From Nipponacmea schrenckii (taxonomy: Eukaryota > Mollusca > Gastropoda > Lottiidae): a DNA stretch of 64,000 nucleotides. Below, in pieces: positions 34,703 to 46,600 of this stretch (position 1 is its first letter; the number at the start of each line of letters is the position of its first letter). Where the stretch lies: positions 11,904,001-11,968,000 of the forward strand of contig CM060200.1 in the NCBI GenBank assembly GCA_030562195.1, in the 5' to 3' direction. The position numbers were made by a program, and so were the translations under genes. Under the pieces are notes generated by a model. It was not told the origin of the DNA and ran no database searches. It was given only the letters and a program-made list of their open reading frames with translations.

Positions 34703-37587
34703 TTATAATTCATCGTGGTCAACCTGAAAATAGAAATAATTATACAGTTAGCAAATAAAATAACTTAATAAAGCATTTTGTTCTTATGAGCAACGACTGC
34801 TTAAAAGTTCAAATCGTTTTACTTGATTAATAATGAGATGTACATAGTCAAATTTTAAGTTTGTGCTTGATTAGAGGAGAACAAGATTTAATTTTTATCA
34901 ACTTGCTCAACACAACTCTATTCAGAAAGACTAAAACCCAAGAGTCAATACTGACCTCTTTGTCTTCTTCCTCCTCTTCCTTATCTTCCTCCTCATCTTC
35001 ATCATCTTTTTTAGCATCTTCCTCTTCTTTCATTTTCTTTTCTTCCTCTTCTCTCTTTTTACTTTCTTCTTCATCTTGTGCTTCTTTCATTTTCTTTTCT
35101 GGGTCCTATATAAGAAATAAACTTTATGTTTAAGATAATCAGAAACAAGAATCAATTTTTGGTTGACAGATAAGCTGTTCCTGTTCATTGTACAGACGTT
35201 ACAAATTCTTCAAACATTGAATAACATAATATGTGCATCCGTCCAATTCTGATTACTCTTGAAAACTCCCCACTACAAACTTTATGCCTTATGCCAATGC
35301 AACAAATCCGCAAGTATCTTCATGACCTACCTTAGTTTCTCCCCACGTTTCTGTTCCATATTTTTCAGCGTATTTTTCATTATCTGTGATCAGAACATTG
35401 TCGAAAATTGTTCCGGATTTTACCTACAAAATATGACAAACTTACAAAAAGACTGAATTTTATATCAGATATCTTGCTCAAACCCACTTTCTAAGCTGGA
35501 GTGCTTAATTGTGGATTATTTGCATCTTTCAAAGCTAAGTATTGTCCAAGAGCAATACCAATATAGATAACAACATCTATACATACCTGCCATAAATCAA
35601 ATCCAAGAGCACCAATATCATCATATTTATATAATTCATCATCTGAGGAATATTCAGGATTGTCAATTTCAGGGTGAACCCATTTTCCTTTGTATTTTGG
35701 ATTAGGTATCTGTTTTGGCTTCCATTCACCCTAGAATAAATATGAATTATTAGTTCATTGTAATTGAATTTCTCTTAAATATTTTTATGGCGACATTTGG
35801 GTATCACAAGTTTTAATTTTTTTTTAAAGTGTCTTCTACTGCTTTAATCTGAAAAGACACAACTCAAAAGCAACAACTATGAAGTCAGTCTTTAGAATGA
35901 CTTAATATTATAACAAAAAAAATAAGGAGAGAGAGAAAAAAAACGTACTTTGTATTCTGGGTTGTCAATCATTGGTGGTTCCCATTCACCATCCATCTCA
36001 TCATCCCAATCATCAGGTTTCTTAGCTTCTGGGTCAGGAATATGTTCTGGTTTATCATAATCTTCTGGTTTAGTATCCTCAGGATCATCAATATTTTCAC
36101 GATCATCCCAATCTTCTGGTTTCTTGGCTTCAGGATCCTTTAACACAATATGAAAATATTTATTACATGTTGAAGCAAGAATAGTATATGCAACTAAAGG
36201 CTGTAATAATTAATGAAATAAAAAAGGATTAAAATTCAGGTTTTCAGGTTCAATTACAATAAACATTTGGCTATTTTTTCTTACCTTGATTTTCTTTGGG
36301 GGAAGGAAATCCCAGTCAGATTCTAAATCACCACTTTCAACCTTTTCGTTATCAATTTTAACAACATATGTGTTATCTGGGTTAACAACTAAAGTGTACA
36401 AATGTGTGTAAACATCATCCTGTAATGAATAAAGAGTATATTTAAGATAAGCAGATTTAAGACTGGTGGTTTGAAAAATAACAACTTCTCACATCTGTTT
36501 CAGTAAAAATACATTAGTGTAAATCTTAACTTCTTTCAATAATTATTTGGTTCAAACAGAAAACAAATTGGCCTTACCTTGCATCGGATATCTTTTTTGA
36601 TTAATAAGTTTTTGCCTTTGTAGTTGAAGATAACATGGACTTTCTTGGTACCTGGTCCACAAATATCTGGCCCTAAAAAATGTACACTAATCATTAACAT
36701 GTTGGCTCTATAAAGCATAAAGACTTATCATTGATTTGAGTTCTCAGATCTCTATTAAACATAGTTCAAAATATCAATAATCAAGTCAAAGTCATAAAAT
36801 TGATAGATACTCACCAAACATGATCAAGTATGGAGAATCACCATGCATGTTTTCTTGGTCTAAGTCACTGGAGAAGACCTTAACATAACCACCACCACAG
36901 TCAATGTTCTGTTCGTGTTTTACTGTGAATTGAATGACCAGTGATTTTCCTTCATTGCTGAATTTATCAAATTTGGCAGAAAGACCATAAAATCGGGCAT
37001 CCTGTGATGTTTGAATACCTGAAATAGAAAAGATTATTTAATTAAAACTCATTTTAAAACCCTTTCACTTTGAAGACATAAATCAACATGGAAAAAGTTT
37101 AAAATGAAAGTCTGAAAAGGTTAAATTCTGATTATACATACCTTTGTCTTTCTCAGCGTCCCCATAAAATTTACCAGCAGACCAAACAAATTTTCCTTGT
37201 TCTGCTCCTTTTTTTGTGGACTCTACCCAATTGTCAGTGTACGATTCATCTGAAATAAGACCAAATGAATCAATAGTAGTTTAATATTTGAAATGAACTT
37301 TGACAATGTTACTTTACATTTGCATTTACATAGCCTAACCTGCATTGCCAAGAAATAGACATGTCAATAATAATGGAATTTAGCAGAAAAGTGCGACAGC
37401 AATGAGCAGTAACTCTAAGTCAAGCAAAGCACATACTTTCATTTCACACTTTTTACATGTGTGAACTGCTGTTACTAGAAATTAAAACACTCTTAAACTA
37501 CATACCTTTGAATTCTTCATTAAAATACACTTTAGGATCACATAATGCTGAGCCCACAAGGGCAAGAAATAAGAGACCTGCTTTCAT
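34703..37587 (-). CDS. CALR: Calreticulin, ER lectin chaperone
   Basis: Ten exons (high to low): 37506-37587, 37142-37249, 36815-37018, 36578-36672, 36285-36419, 35949-36137, 35587-35730, 35331-35423, 34956-35105 and 34703-34723. They total 1,221 nt and encode 406 aa, close to the usual ~400-417. The signal peptide is [16 protein letters not shown]. Family signatures are [14 protein letters not shown] (exon 3) and [11 protein letters not shown] across the exon 3/4 junction. The P-domain repeats ([52 protein letters not shown]) fill exons 6-7. The C-domain is strongly acidic ([13 protein letters not shown]), a low-affinity high-capacity calcium store. The protein ends HDEL, an ER-retrieval signal; KDEL is usual in vertebrates. 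It folds glycoproteins with calnexin and ERp57. An ER-stress element lies upstream. Confidence 0.98.
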
Positions 37588-37702
37588 TTTGACCAGACAC
37601 TCAGAATCTTTGGAAGGACCTAACACAACCAGTGCCGAAGTAAGTATAGTTTCCCAACCACGTGACTCAGACAGTTGTACGATTCTGATTGGTTTTCATC
37701 AA

Positions 37703-37721
37703 CCAATCAACGTTCACCACG
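37703..37721 (+). promoter_or_regulatory. ER stress response element (ERSE) of calreticulin
   Basis: CCAAT (37703-37707), nine bases, CCACG (37717-37721) is an exact match to the CCAAT-N9-CCACG consensus bound by NF-Y and ATF6/XBP1. It lies 116 bp upstream of the calreticulin ATG. Further half-sites nearby are ATTGG at 37688 and CCACGTG near 37660. ERSEs work in either orientation. Confidence 0.85.
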
Positions 37722-40700
37722 CGCAGAGCAGGGAATCACCCCGCGTGGATTCCTCCGGAAAATACCGAGACCTTGCGGCAAAAAGTACGGAACATACCGG
37801 AATGTGTAAATTATTAAAGGGGCATAACTTTTCTGTTTTGATTTTTTTTTCTACCGGAAGTTAACATATTGATATTCAGGTAATTTTTCGTAATAATATG
37901 ATTTTATTATTCTCTCCATAGTCAAATTAACAAGGTTTTTATTTTCAATGATGTTTAACATCAATAATCTGCTTTTAGGCCTATCTATTATGATGAATTA
38001 ATTAACAATATTATGACTACAATTTTTGCTTCAGACTGACTTGGTTCTATTCATGATTCCGTGCACAGACTTGTCTATTTATGTTTTGTCTGTGACATAT
38101 TTCAAATTGAAAAGAAAAAGGTTTTTCAGTTCCAAAAAAAATATATATATTATCTTTGACAATGTTGTTCTGTTTTTTGAGTAGGAAAGAAGGTCCAGAG
38201 TTCAAATAATATCTTCAGCTTTCTCAATTTTGTTTCCTAAGGACTCTACCCGTATTTCTCAATAATAGTTGGAAATCAATAACAGCGTTGGCTAATTGGC
38301 AAATTTCACTCATTGCACACTGCATGGCAGTGCTGTCTTCATAAACAATGAAGATGCAGAAATCTAGGAAAAAAATCCATTCATATTTTTTCTTTGATTA
38401 TCTTATTCTAGAGATATGAAAACCTAAATTGATGTTTTGTGAATAATTTGACAGCTGTCTGTCTCACATTTGTCAAGTTTTGAGTCGTTGTTTTGTTCTA
38501 TTTCATTGGTTAATAAAGATTATGAATTTCTATCCTAACCAGTTTTAAATAGCCTTTGTGTCCTCACAATAGCCAACAATTAATATTACTGGTAATAAAT
38601 ATATGTATGTGCATGTAGGTCTACTTATCTTTAACAGTGAATTTATATACAATAAAGATTCAATTATCTCTCTCTCTTTAAATGCATAATAATAGTTGGA
38701 ACTGCATGAATGCAAGATATTGGGAAAAGCGTTCCCCTTAGGGGTGCCAAACATGTATTTTAGTTAGAAATTTGCATTGTCTTTAAAAAAACATAAAGAT
38801 TCATATAATTTCTTAACATATGTTGTGAATAAAAGGGCATTTAATATTTGTGTGAATAAGCCTGTCTCTTTTGAAATCTTTTAATAGATTTTGTCACCAC
38901 AAGTTTTTTTTTATTGTGGGTGGCATAAACATATGTCAGACAGTGATTGGCTCCACTGTGTGATATTTCATTGGCTATAGTCTAATCATCCTGCTGTCAG
39001 ATATGGGAATAATTATTGATAAATAATCCAGGTCACTGTGACATACATTTTAACTGTAGCTTTTCAACTAACAGTAAAATAGATAAGCTGTGAAAGACAC
39101 ATTTCACACACATTTAATTTGGATATTGACACACACACTAAAACTTACCTTTAAAACAGCAATATCTTATTTTAAGTATCATGATAAAGGTATTTAGTTA
39201 TACAAAAAATCCATGAAACTGATATTAATGAGAATTAACATATTATATCTGTCACTGTGTAGCCTATTTTATTGATTCCCTAAATAGGTTTGCACTTTTT
39301 GCAACATTGACTTATTGTTAACCGGAATACACTTGTATTAAAAGTTTAGAAGTTCTAAATATTCATATGTAAAGCAGTGGCCAGAATGCTGATACACACT
39401 TAAAATGTAAAATATATAAATGTTGGAAGGTAATTATTAAGAACAAATGTATATAGATATATACTACTATCAGGTAGGCCTACCAAGTTTATTACATACT
39501 ACTTTACAAAACAGACAAAGTTATTGAGTAAAATTAGTAACTCAAAAAGAATATTTTAGTATATCATGTCGTTTTTTTGAAAATATGATTGACAGTATAT
39601 TTTGTTATTAACAGTATGATGGACATGTGGCAAGTAATAAAAGCCCTTTAGTCATTACTTATCTTTATATAGGTGACCAATTATCATTAAAACCCAGTCT
39701 AAATCTAGTTTTAATCAACTCAATTGTTATATAACTGGATTTATTTAATCTTTAGGGAACACTTTATCAACTAAAACAATGTTCCGGGGGATCATGGGCA
39801 ATTCTTTAGGGCATGGTCTGAAACAATGAGTGTTGTTCTGTTTCACATTGAATTGCACTTACATCTAGAATCAACAAAAATATCATTATTTTATTATTGA
39901 AATACTAATGATTTTTTAAGCTTCCCAGTCATTTGAATTATTGGAAAACTTTTGCAAATTGTTCAAATTTCAACATGAACTTCCCTAAGTACAGTTTTTT
40001 CTTACATGGACAATACATTTGGAGTAGTTTGGGTAAATAGGTTAACTCTGTTAAAAACTTCAAAATCATGAAACAGATGATAATAAACATTGAAAAATGT
40101 GAGATTTGATTTCTACACCTCATGGTGAGATTTTATATAATGAAATAATTAAATATCACCTAGTAACATGATATCTTATTTAGGTTAAACCTTGGTTGTT
40201 GAATTCCTCTTATTGATTGTCTACTTTCCCCTTGATTAACTGTCAGTACTAGCTATAACCTGATATTGGTATGCTTAATCTTGTTTGAACACTTTTACAA
40301 GCAGTTGTGTCCCTTTCATTTTAAATTCGACAGTGACTTGACAGTTATCTTTTTTCACACACCCATCCTACTCGTACTTTTCATATAAATTTTGACTCAT
40401 TTGTTTTTCAAATAGCAGCTTTTTATATTTGGAGTGTAGAAAGTGTTGTCATATGTAATTTGTATTGTTGTTCAATTTGTGTGTTAATTGATTTAATATT
40501 TCTACCACCAAATTAAATTTTTGCTTGTCACATTGTTCTTTTCTTTAGGTATATTTAAGGGATAATTTGAAAGTCTCTTATCTGAAACCTGAGGTCTGAC
40601 AATCAGTAGCCAGATCATGACTTAATTTAAATATTTTTCAGAAGTACTAGTAATGTGCGATAAATGGCTTAATTCCTTCCAAAATACCTCAAATAAAGAA

Positions 40701-41544
40701 TTTTACTTGTTCTAAGTAGAATATAATTCTAGACACACCTAAACTTGCATGTTCAAAACTAGACCATTCCAGTTACTGAGACTAAAAAAAAGTACCCTAC
40801 AATTGATGTAACAGCCTGATGGCAAGTATGTCCCTTTCTATATGTATAACATTGTATGTTATATGGTATCTAATTAGTTTGTTAAAATAAGAATCAGTAA
40901 AAAATTTAGAATGATTTAGCATTATTTGTACAACTCCCAACAAGGTAAATATTGTAAGAACTTGTATTTGATCAACACTATATAGTGAGATCTGTTTTCA
41001 AAATTCAGCTTGTTATATAAGCTTGATAACAAATTAATATGTTTCAGCTTGTTTCTGAAACAATGGATTGTTATTAATGTGTGTATACATATGTAATTTA
41101 TGCATAGATATTGTTTAAATCTATATAAGCTTACCAGATCAGATTTTGCAAGTTCTTATGAATATATTGAATTTTAAATGAAAAGATTCACGATCTGTTT
41201 GACCAATCAATCCTTATGATCAGAAATGAGAATTTTTGAGTTAAGCTTATCAGTGATATTATTCATAGTTTTCTGCCAATATTTGAGCCATCAAATCCAT
41301 GTTGAGAAATATCCGTGTTTGAAAGTTGAAATGAATACTTCTCCTCCCCGTATGATGTATTTTTGAATGTATTATGGCGTTTTAATCCATTTCTAGTACT
41401 TTTTACATTTTTACAGAGAGTTGAAAGTCCCCTCATGGTAAAACATAAAGACCTTTGTAACTCAATGAGATATTCTGTCTGGGAGATATATATTTTATTA
41501 TGTAGTTGGCATTTTGTAATTTGTGTATACATTGCCAATATGAA

Positions 41545-41905
41545 ATACATATTAGATTGAATGTAACAGTTCAATGATTACCGGTATATGATATTGAAAC
41601 AATAATGAACAAAATTGTTTAAGGTAAACCAGAAAGACCAAGAAGGTGTTTTATTGGTGCATTGTATGAGTTATGGGACATTCTGTGACAGATCAATCAA
41701 TATGGGATTGAATGTTCAGTATCATATTGAAACAATTGCAAAAATGAACAAAATTGTTCAATGTAAACCAGAAGACTAAGAAGGTGTTTTGTTGGTGCAT
41801 TGTATGAGTTATGGGACATTCTGTGACAAATCAATCAATATGGGATTGAATGTAACAGTACAATGTTCAGTATCATATTGAAATAATGAACAAAATCGTT
41901 AATGA
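41545..41905. repeat. Tandem repeat, ~143 bp period
   Basis: The block with GTGCATTGTATGAGTTATGG, GACATTCTGTGACA and AATCAATATGGGATTGAATG occurs twice (about 41650-41720 and 41795-41865), with partial units on both sides. Confidence 0.8.
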
Positions 41906-42562
41906 TCATAAATATCTCTGTACCGAACTTGCTTCCAAATCAATAAAATCATTGAATAATGTAATTGAGATATACCATCTGTTGACATGGCTAATGTATA
42001 TCTAACATACAACAGTTTAATGATTAAGGCTGGAATATAAACATACTTAATTGCTTGAAATTTATTAGTACAGATACTGGAATATTTGATAATTTATAGT
42101 CCTGCTCTTGTTAATTCTTGTGGATTGATTTGGCTCTTAAATAAATATAAGTCTTCAGAAGAAATGGAAATGTATGAATAAGGAGTCTCAAGAAAAGAAG
42201 TTTGCCCATTTAACATTTAACAGTTAACATGTTAATGTATAATGTGTGTTAGATGGTGATGAGAACATAGTCTAATAAAAGCACTGGCCTAGGTCACAAA
42301 GTAAAGATTTATGATAAAGCAAGGTGCAAGTTAAAGGTTAGGATAATTAGATGCGTTAATTATGGATGTCTCTGAAATATTATCTGAAGTAATATAATTT
42401 CTTTATCTGAAATAGTTGAAAATATAAGAATTAATTTTCTTCTGATATATCGATAATCAGCTAAAGAGAAAAGCCAAATATTTTTATGTACCTATAAAAA
42501 ATAAAGAAATATTAATGTAAAATGTAGTGAATTCAGAATAAAGGAAGTCAGGTAATTTAAAG

Positions 42563-43440
42563 CTATTGGGGATTGAGTCTACCATGAACTAGGATATTGC
42601 TGAGATTTTTATTTCTTTTGTACGCTGTAACAAGTCTCTTGCTGTAGACATGAGGATATTGGTTTTGAAGGCTTTGGTAGTGACGTTTGACAATTAGGGA
42701 GGCATTAGTGGCAGTATGATTGTAGGTGGTAACAAAAGGTATTATCTGATTATCATGTTGGATATTAAGGCCATTTGGATATACAGTTTGAAGTTGGTCC
42801 ATCCAATAACTCTCGCGTTGTAATCTTCTTTGTTTTGGCTTGATGTTTGGCATAGGTTGTATCTTTTCAATTGGCATAATCAACAAGTCTTCAATGGAAT
42901 GGTCGGGTTGGTTAAAATGATTAGAAATTGGTCTATTTTTGCCATGTACTATATCGTAACGATGGCCGTTAAAGCGAGTTCGTAGCGCGTTCTTAGTTTC
43001 TCCAATATATTGTGTTTCGCATTTTTTACATGAAATTAGGTAAATTAGATTTTGGTCGCCGCATGAAAGTTGGTCAGATATAAGAAAAGTTTTGCCGGTT
43101 TTATTGTTTTTGAAAAAATGAGAAATAGGTACATGCTCGCAGGTACGACACGTAGAACCACCACAGGGTTTGGAGCCAAATTCATTTATAGGCGATGGAG
43201 GGGGGTTATTTTTCTCCAGAAGTTGTAATAACGTGTCGTTTTTAATTTTGCGTAGAAATCGTTTTGAGTAACCCCTCTCTCGTAATTTATTGAAAACTAG
43301 GTTGCATGCAGAATCAAAATCGGTCTGTTGTGTACAAATCCTATGGAACCGTAGGATTTGTGATTTTATAATCGCAGAAAACGTATGCTTCGGTGTGTGA
43401 AAGGGCTGATTTTTGCTAGAAAGCATAGAAAAGCATGAAT
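42563..43440 (-). pseudogene. Penelope-like element fragment: GIY-YIG endonuclease and linker
   Basis: An open frame of 306 codons (42563-43483) matches the C-terminal two thirds of the copy at 9438. Shared features are KHTFSAIIKSQILRFHR, the Cys linker (CGGSTCRTC), the GIY-YIG core (LIYLISCKKC, QYIGET, RTRFNGHR), the conserved glutamate region RRLQRESYWMDQL and the end LVHGRLNPQ-stop. The reverse transcriptase part is absent, so this is a strongly 5'-truncated copy. The first ~28 codons are probably host DNA. The close match to the other copy and the open frame suggest fairly recent insertion. Confidence 0.85.
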
Positions 43441-43679
43441 TGCTATCATTGTTGTTGTCAAAGAAATTTTGACTAATGAACATCCCAATCTAGTAAAAAA
43501 AATCCCATCAAATTCAACTTTATCACCAAAAGTATTTTTAGTGCCTTCTTGTTATTAGTGGGATATGGAGTTTCTACAATGTCATGTCAAACTATAAGCT
43601 TATACTATAGAATGACCTAAATGTATTTTATTTTTTCCAGATAATTTGAAAATGAAATAGTAAGTGATTGGAAGTGACA

Positions 43680-46600
43680 ATGAATAGACCTAGAGGTGGT
43701 GGTAGAGCATCAGCTCTATTACAGAAAGTATCAACACAGCTGAAAGGTGAAAGAGTTCCTAATGTACCTAAAGAAGAAGATGAGCTAAATGTATGTCTAA
43801 GATTTATCCTTTTAATAGACTTAAAAGACTTTATAAAAAGTGGTTTATTTGGCCTGTTAGCTCTTATTTTTGTATTTTATGTTCGTTATTAAATTTTGAT
43901 TAAGCCTACCATTCCTTACATAAGATGCTGACTTATATACAGTGCATATTTAAGGTTTGATAATATTTGAACTCTCAAGATTGATTTTACAGTTAAAAGA
44001 ATATAAGCCCCCAAAAAATGGATAATAATTTCAATCTGAATCTATTTTAAATTCCTCCCCCCCCCCCCCAAAAAAAAAAAAAAAACAACATACAATAGTT
44101 GTCACAAGAAAGTAGTTTTAAAGGGATTGTAAAGAGGTTCTCTAATTATAAGGCTTATCAGGGATGCTGATAGTATGAATTTGCACCATTCAATGTTTCA
44201 ATCATACATCTGAGGTTTCTGCAATTCCACTTTTGAAAAACTTTTCCACTTAAAAAATGCTTGTATCATAAAGCCCTTTTCGATTAATCACATATTTCAT
44301 TCAACTTGCTTTCAACAGTAAAGTTATGTTTGTATTTAATGTTTTTCAGGCTTATTTGAATACTTTATCTAAAAAGACTACACAACAAGCAAAATCAATT
44401 AATTTTAGTGATTTTGGAGACATTTCAATATCTAGTTCAGACAATTTATCTACTCCCAAACAGAAATCACCAAAAATTGGTGCGGGGAGTAAATTTTTAA
44501 AAAAGAAAAAACCTCCAGAGCCCACAAGTGATGATGATGAAGACTCAAATCAAGTTAGGAAGAAAACAACAATTACTCAGAATACATCAAACAAGGCAGC
44601 TGGTCAGATAAAAAAAGAGCCAGTATCCAAGCAGAAGTCAATGTTACCCAATCAAAATGTGTTTAGTATTGACTCTGATTCTGATAGTGAGAAAGTACGT
44701 CTATCTAGATTAGACACATCAACGGATATAAGTATTGGCCATGATGGAAGGAAATTTATGAAAAGACCCGAAACCCCGAAAGTGACAAAGGAATCGGTGA
44801 AAAAAACTTTAAAAAAAAGTGGTGGTAAGTATTTAGGTTGTTTGTGAGAAACAAGAATTGTGCAGATGCTGTTGACTTGTTACTTGCTTTTAACTCTATC
44901 ATTCCAAAATCTTGAGCAAAGTTACTTAGAACTGGCTGTATGTATGTACCAGATAGATAATAACAGCATCAAATAAAAAAAAACTGAGTTATTTAGAAAT
45001 GTCTATTTTGTTCGTATGCTTTACATTGTTGAATGTGAAAAGTACTTATTGTTGTCAAAATACCTTTTAAAGCGAGTAGTTGAGAAACCCTGGTGTAGAA
45101 TGTATGTTTGTTCTGTAGGTGCCAATGAGAAGAATAAGAAGGTAACCAATGCTCTGACATCAGAAGAAGATAGTTTAGCAGATTTTATGCAGAGGTTATC
45201 TTCATCAGATTCAGCTTCCAGACCAAGGTCACCTAATAAGTTCATCAAACGTCCAGTAGGTATCTTTCTTCATCATGGTTTTAATAACATTGTGACAAGA
45301 TTTTATAAATAAAGGTATTTTTCACTTAATAACATTATTCATCACTTGAAATAGCAGAGCGCAAATGGATCTTTGGTTACTTGATCACCCCCTATTCAGC
45401 ATTGGCCAACTTGATCAGTCAATATGGTGGACTCCAGTGACAGTTGAAGTGATGAGGGAATGCTATTGTTTCTGTTGTTAACAATATTCTAGTGAGTTTA
45501 TATTGTTCAGGCTGGGTCATATCCAGCCACAAATCAACAAATTATCCGCTAGGATTGCCTCATTTACTTCACAGGGTGTTGCTAACTTTATATTATGCAA
45601 ATAATGCATGTGTTTCGTTTTAGACCCGAAATTGTCCACTAACCTATTAAGCAGAAAATTAGGATGAATTCATTTCATTTCAGGTTGAAGGTGCTCCTCC
45701 AAAACCCAGATCACCATCACCAGAATCTAAACCATTCAGATACACACCCAGTCCAAGATCGCCAAAGAGATCACCAAAAATGGGACGGCGTACACCTTCA
45801 CCACTGCAACTACATTCCCGCTCACAAGATTCTGACATGGTTGATTCTATTACTAGTGAGGTAGTGGATACACAAGACACAAGTAGTTCCAATGATCTGT
45901 TGAAAGGTAACCTTGGTTTATAATAACGATTTAGCGTAGACACCTGTTATAAGTCTACAACCTCTTAGAATAAACATAAATTTAAAGTCTTAAATTTAGT
46001 GAAACATTAAGGGATGACCTGAACATTTTTTCAGTTTATCAATGTCTAAACAGAATAAACCTGTGTACACTGTATCAATCGGCATATTCATTAAATCAAC
46101 TTGAATAACATGAATACATTACATTTTAACATAGCATAGATTCTAAAATAAGATACCCCAGAGAACAGCCAATCAACAACAAGCAGGTCACCCTAACTGT
46201 CTGAAAGTTGACCACCACGGCTATGTTTAAAGTACAATTATTGAGAAAATGAATCCAAAATTAATGATATTGTTGATATTTAGAGTGTGCACATTTGCCG
46301 AAATGCAGAAAATAGTTTATCTTTTAGTGAAATGTCTTAATTTCTGAGAAATTTTTTATGAAATCCGCCATCTTTCTTCAAGATACAGAAGCCAATGGTG
46401 TCAATCAAACTCTTTGATAAAAGTAGTTTGTAAAGGTGTGGAGCTTATATTTCCATTCAGTTTATACTGATAAAAACTGAATGTATGTGACTGCTGTTGT
46501 CCAGTCAAATTGCGTGATACTGGGTAAACGGGATCATGATTTAATTTTGAGTATATATACATAGTTGGACATCAGGTGCCATAATGAAAGAAGAGAGTAG

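Larger units (their letters stand above)
37588..43640. other. Intergenic region between calreticulin and the C19orf44 homologue
   Basis: The first ~270 bp (37590-37860) is GC-richer and is the calreticulin promoter. It may also serve the divergent gene: a donor-like CAG|gtaatt lies at 37879. The remainder is AT-rich and holds no supported gene except the Penelope-like fragment at 42563-43440 and the tandem repeat at 41545-41905. Confidence 0.5.

Noticed and set aside
34861..35133. Plus-strand Ser-rich open frame
   Set aside because: It is the antisense of the acidic calreticulin C-domain exon, whose GAA/GAG runs read as TCT/TTC on the other strand.
37457..37864. Plus-strand 135-codon open frame
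   Set aside because: It overlaps the calreticulin first exon and promoter on the other strand and resembles no protein.
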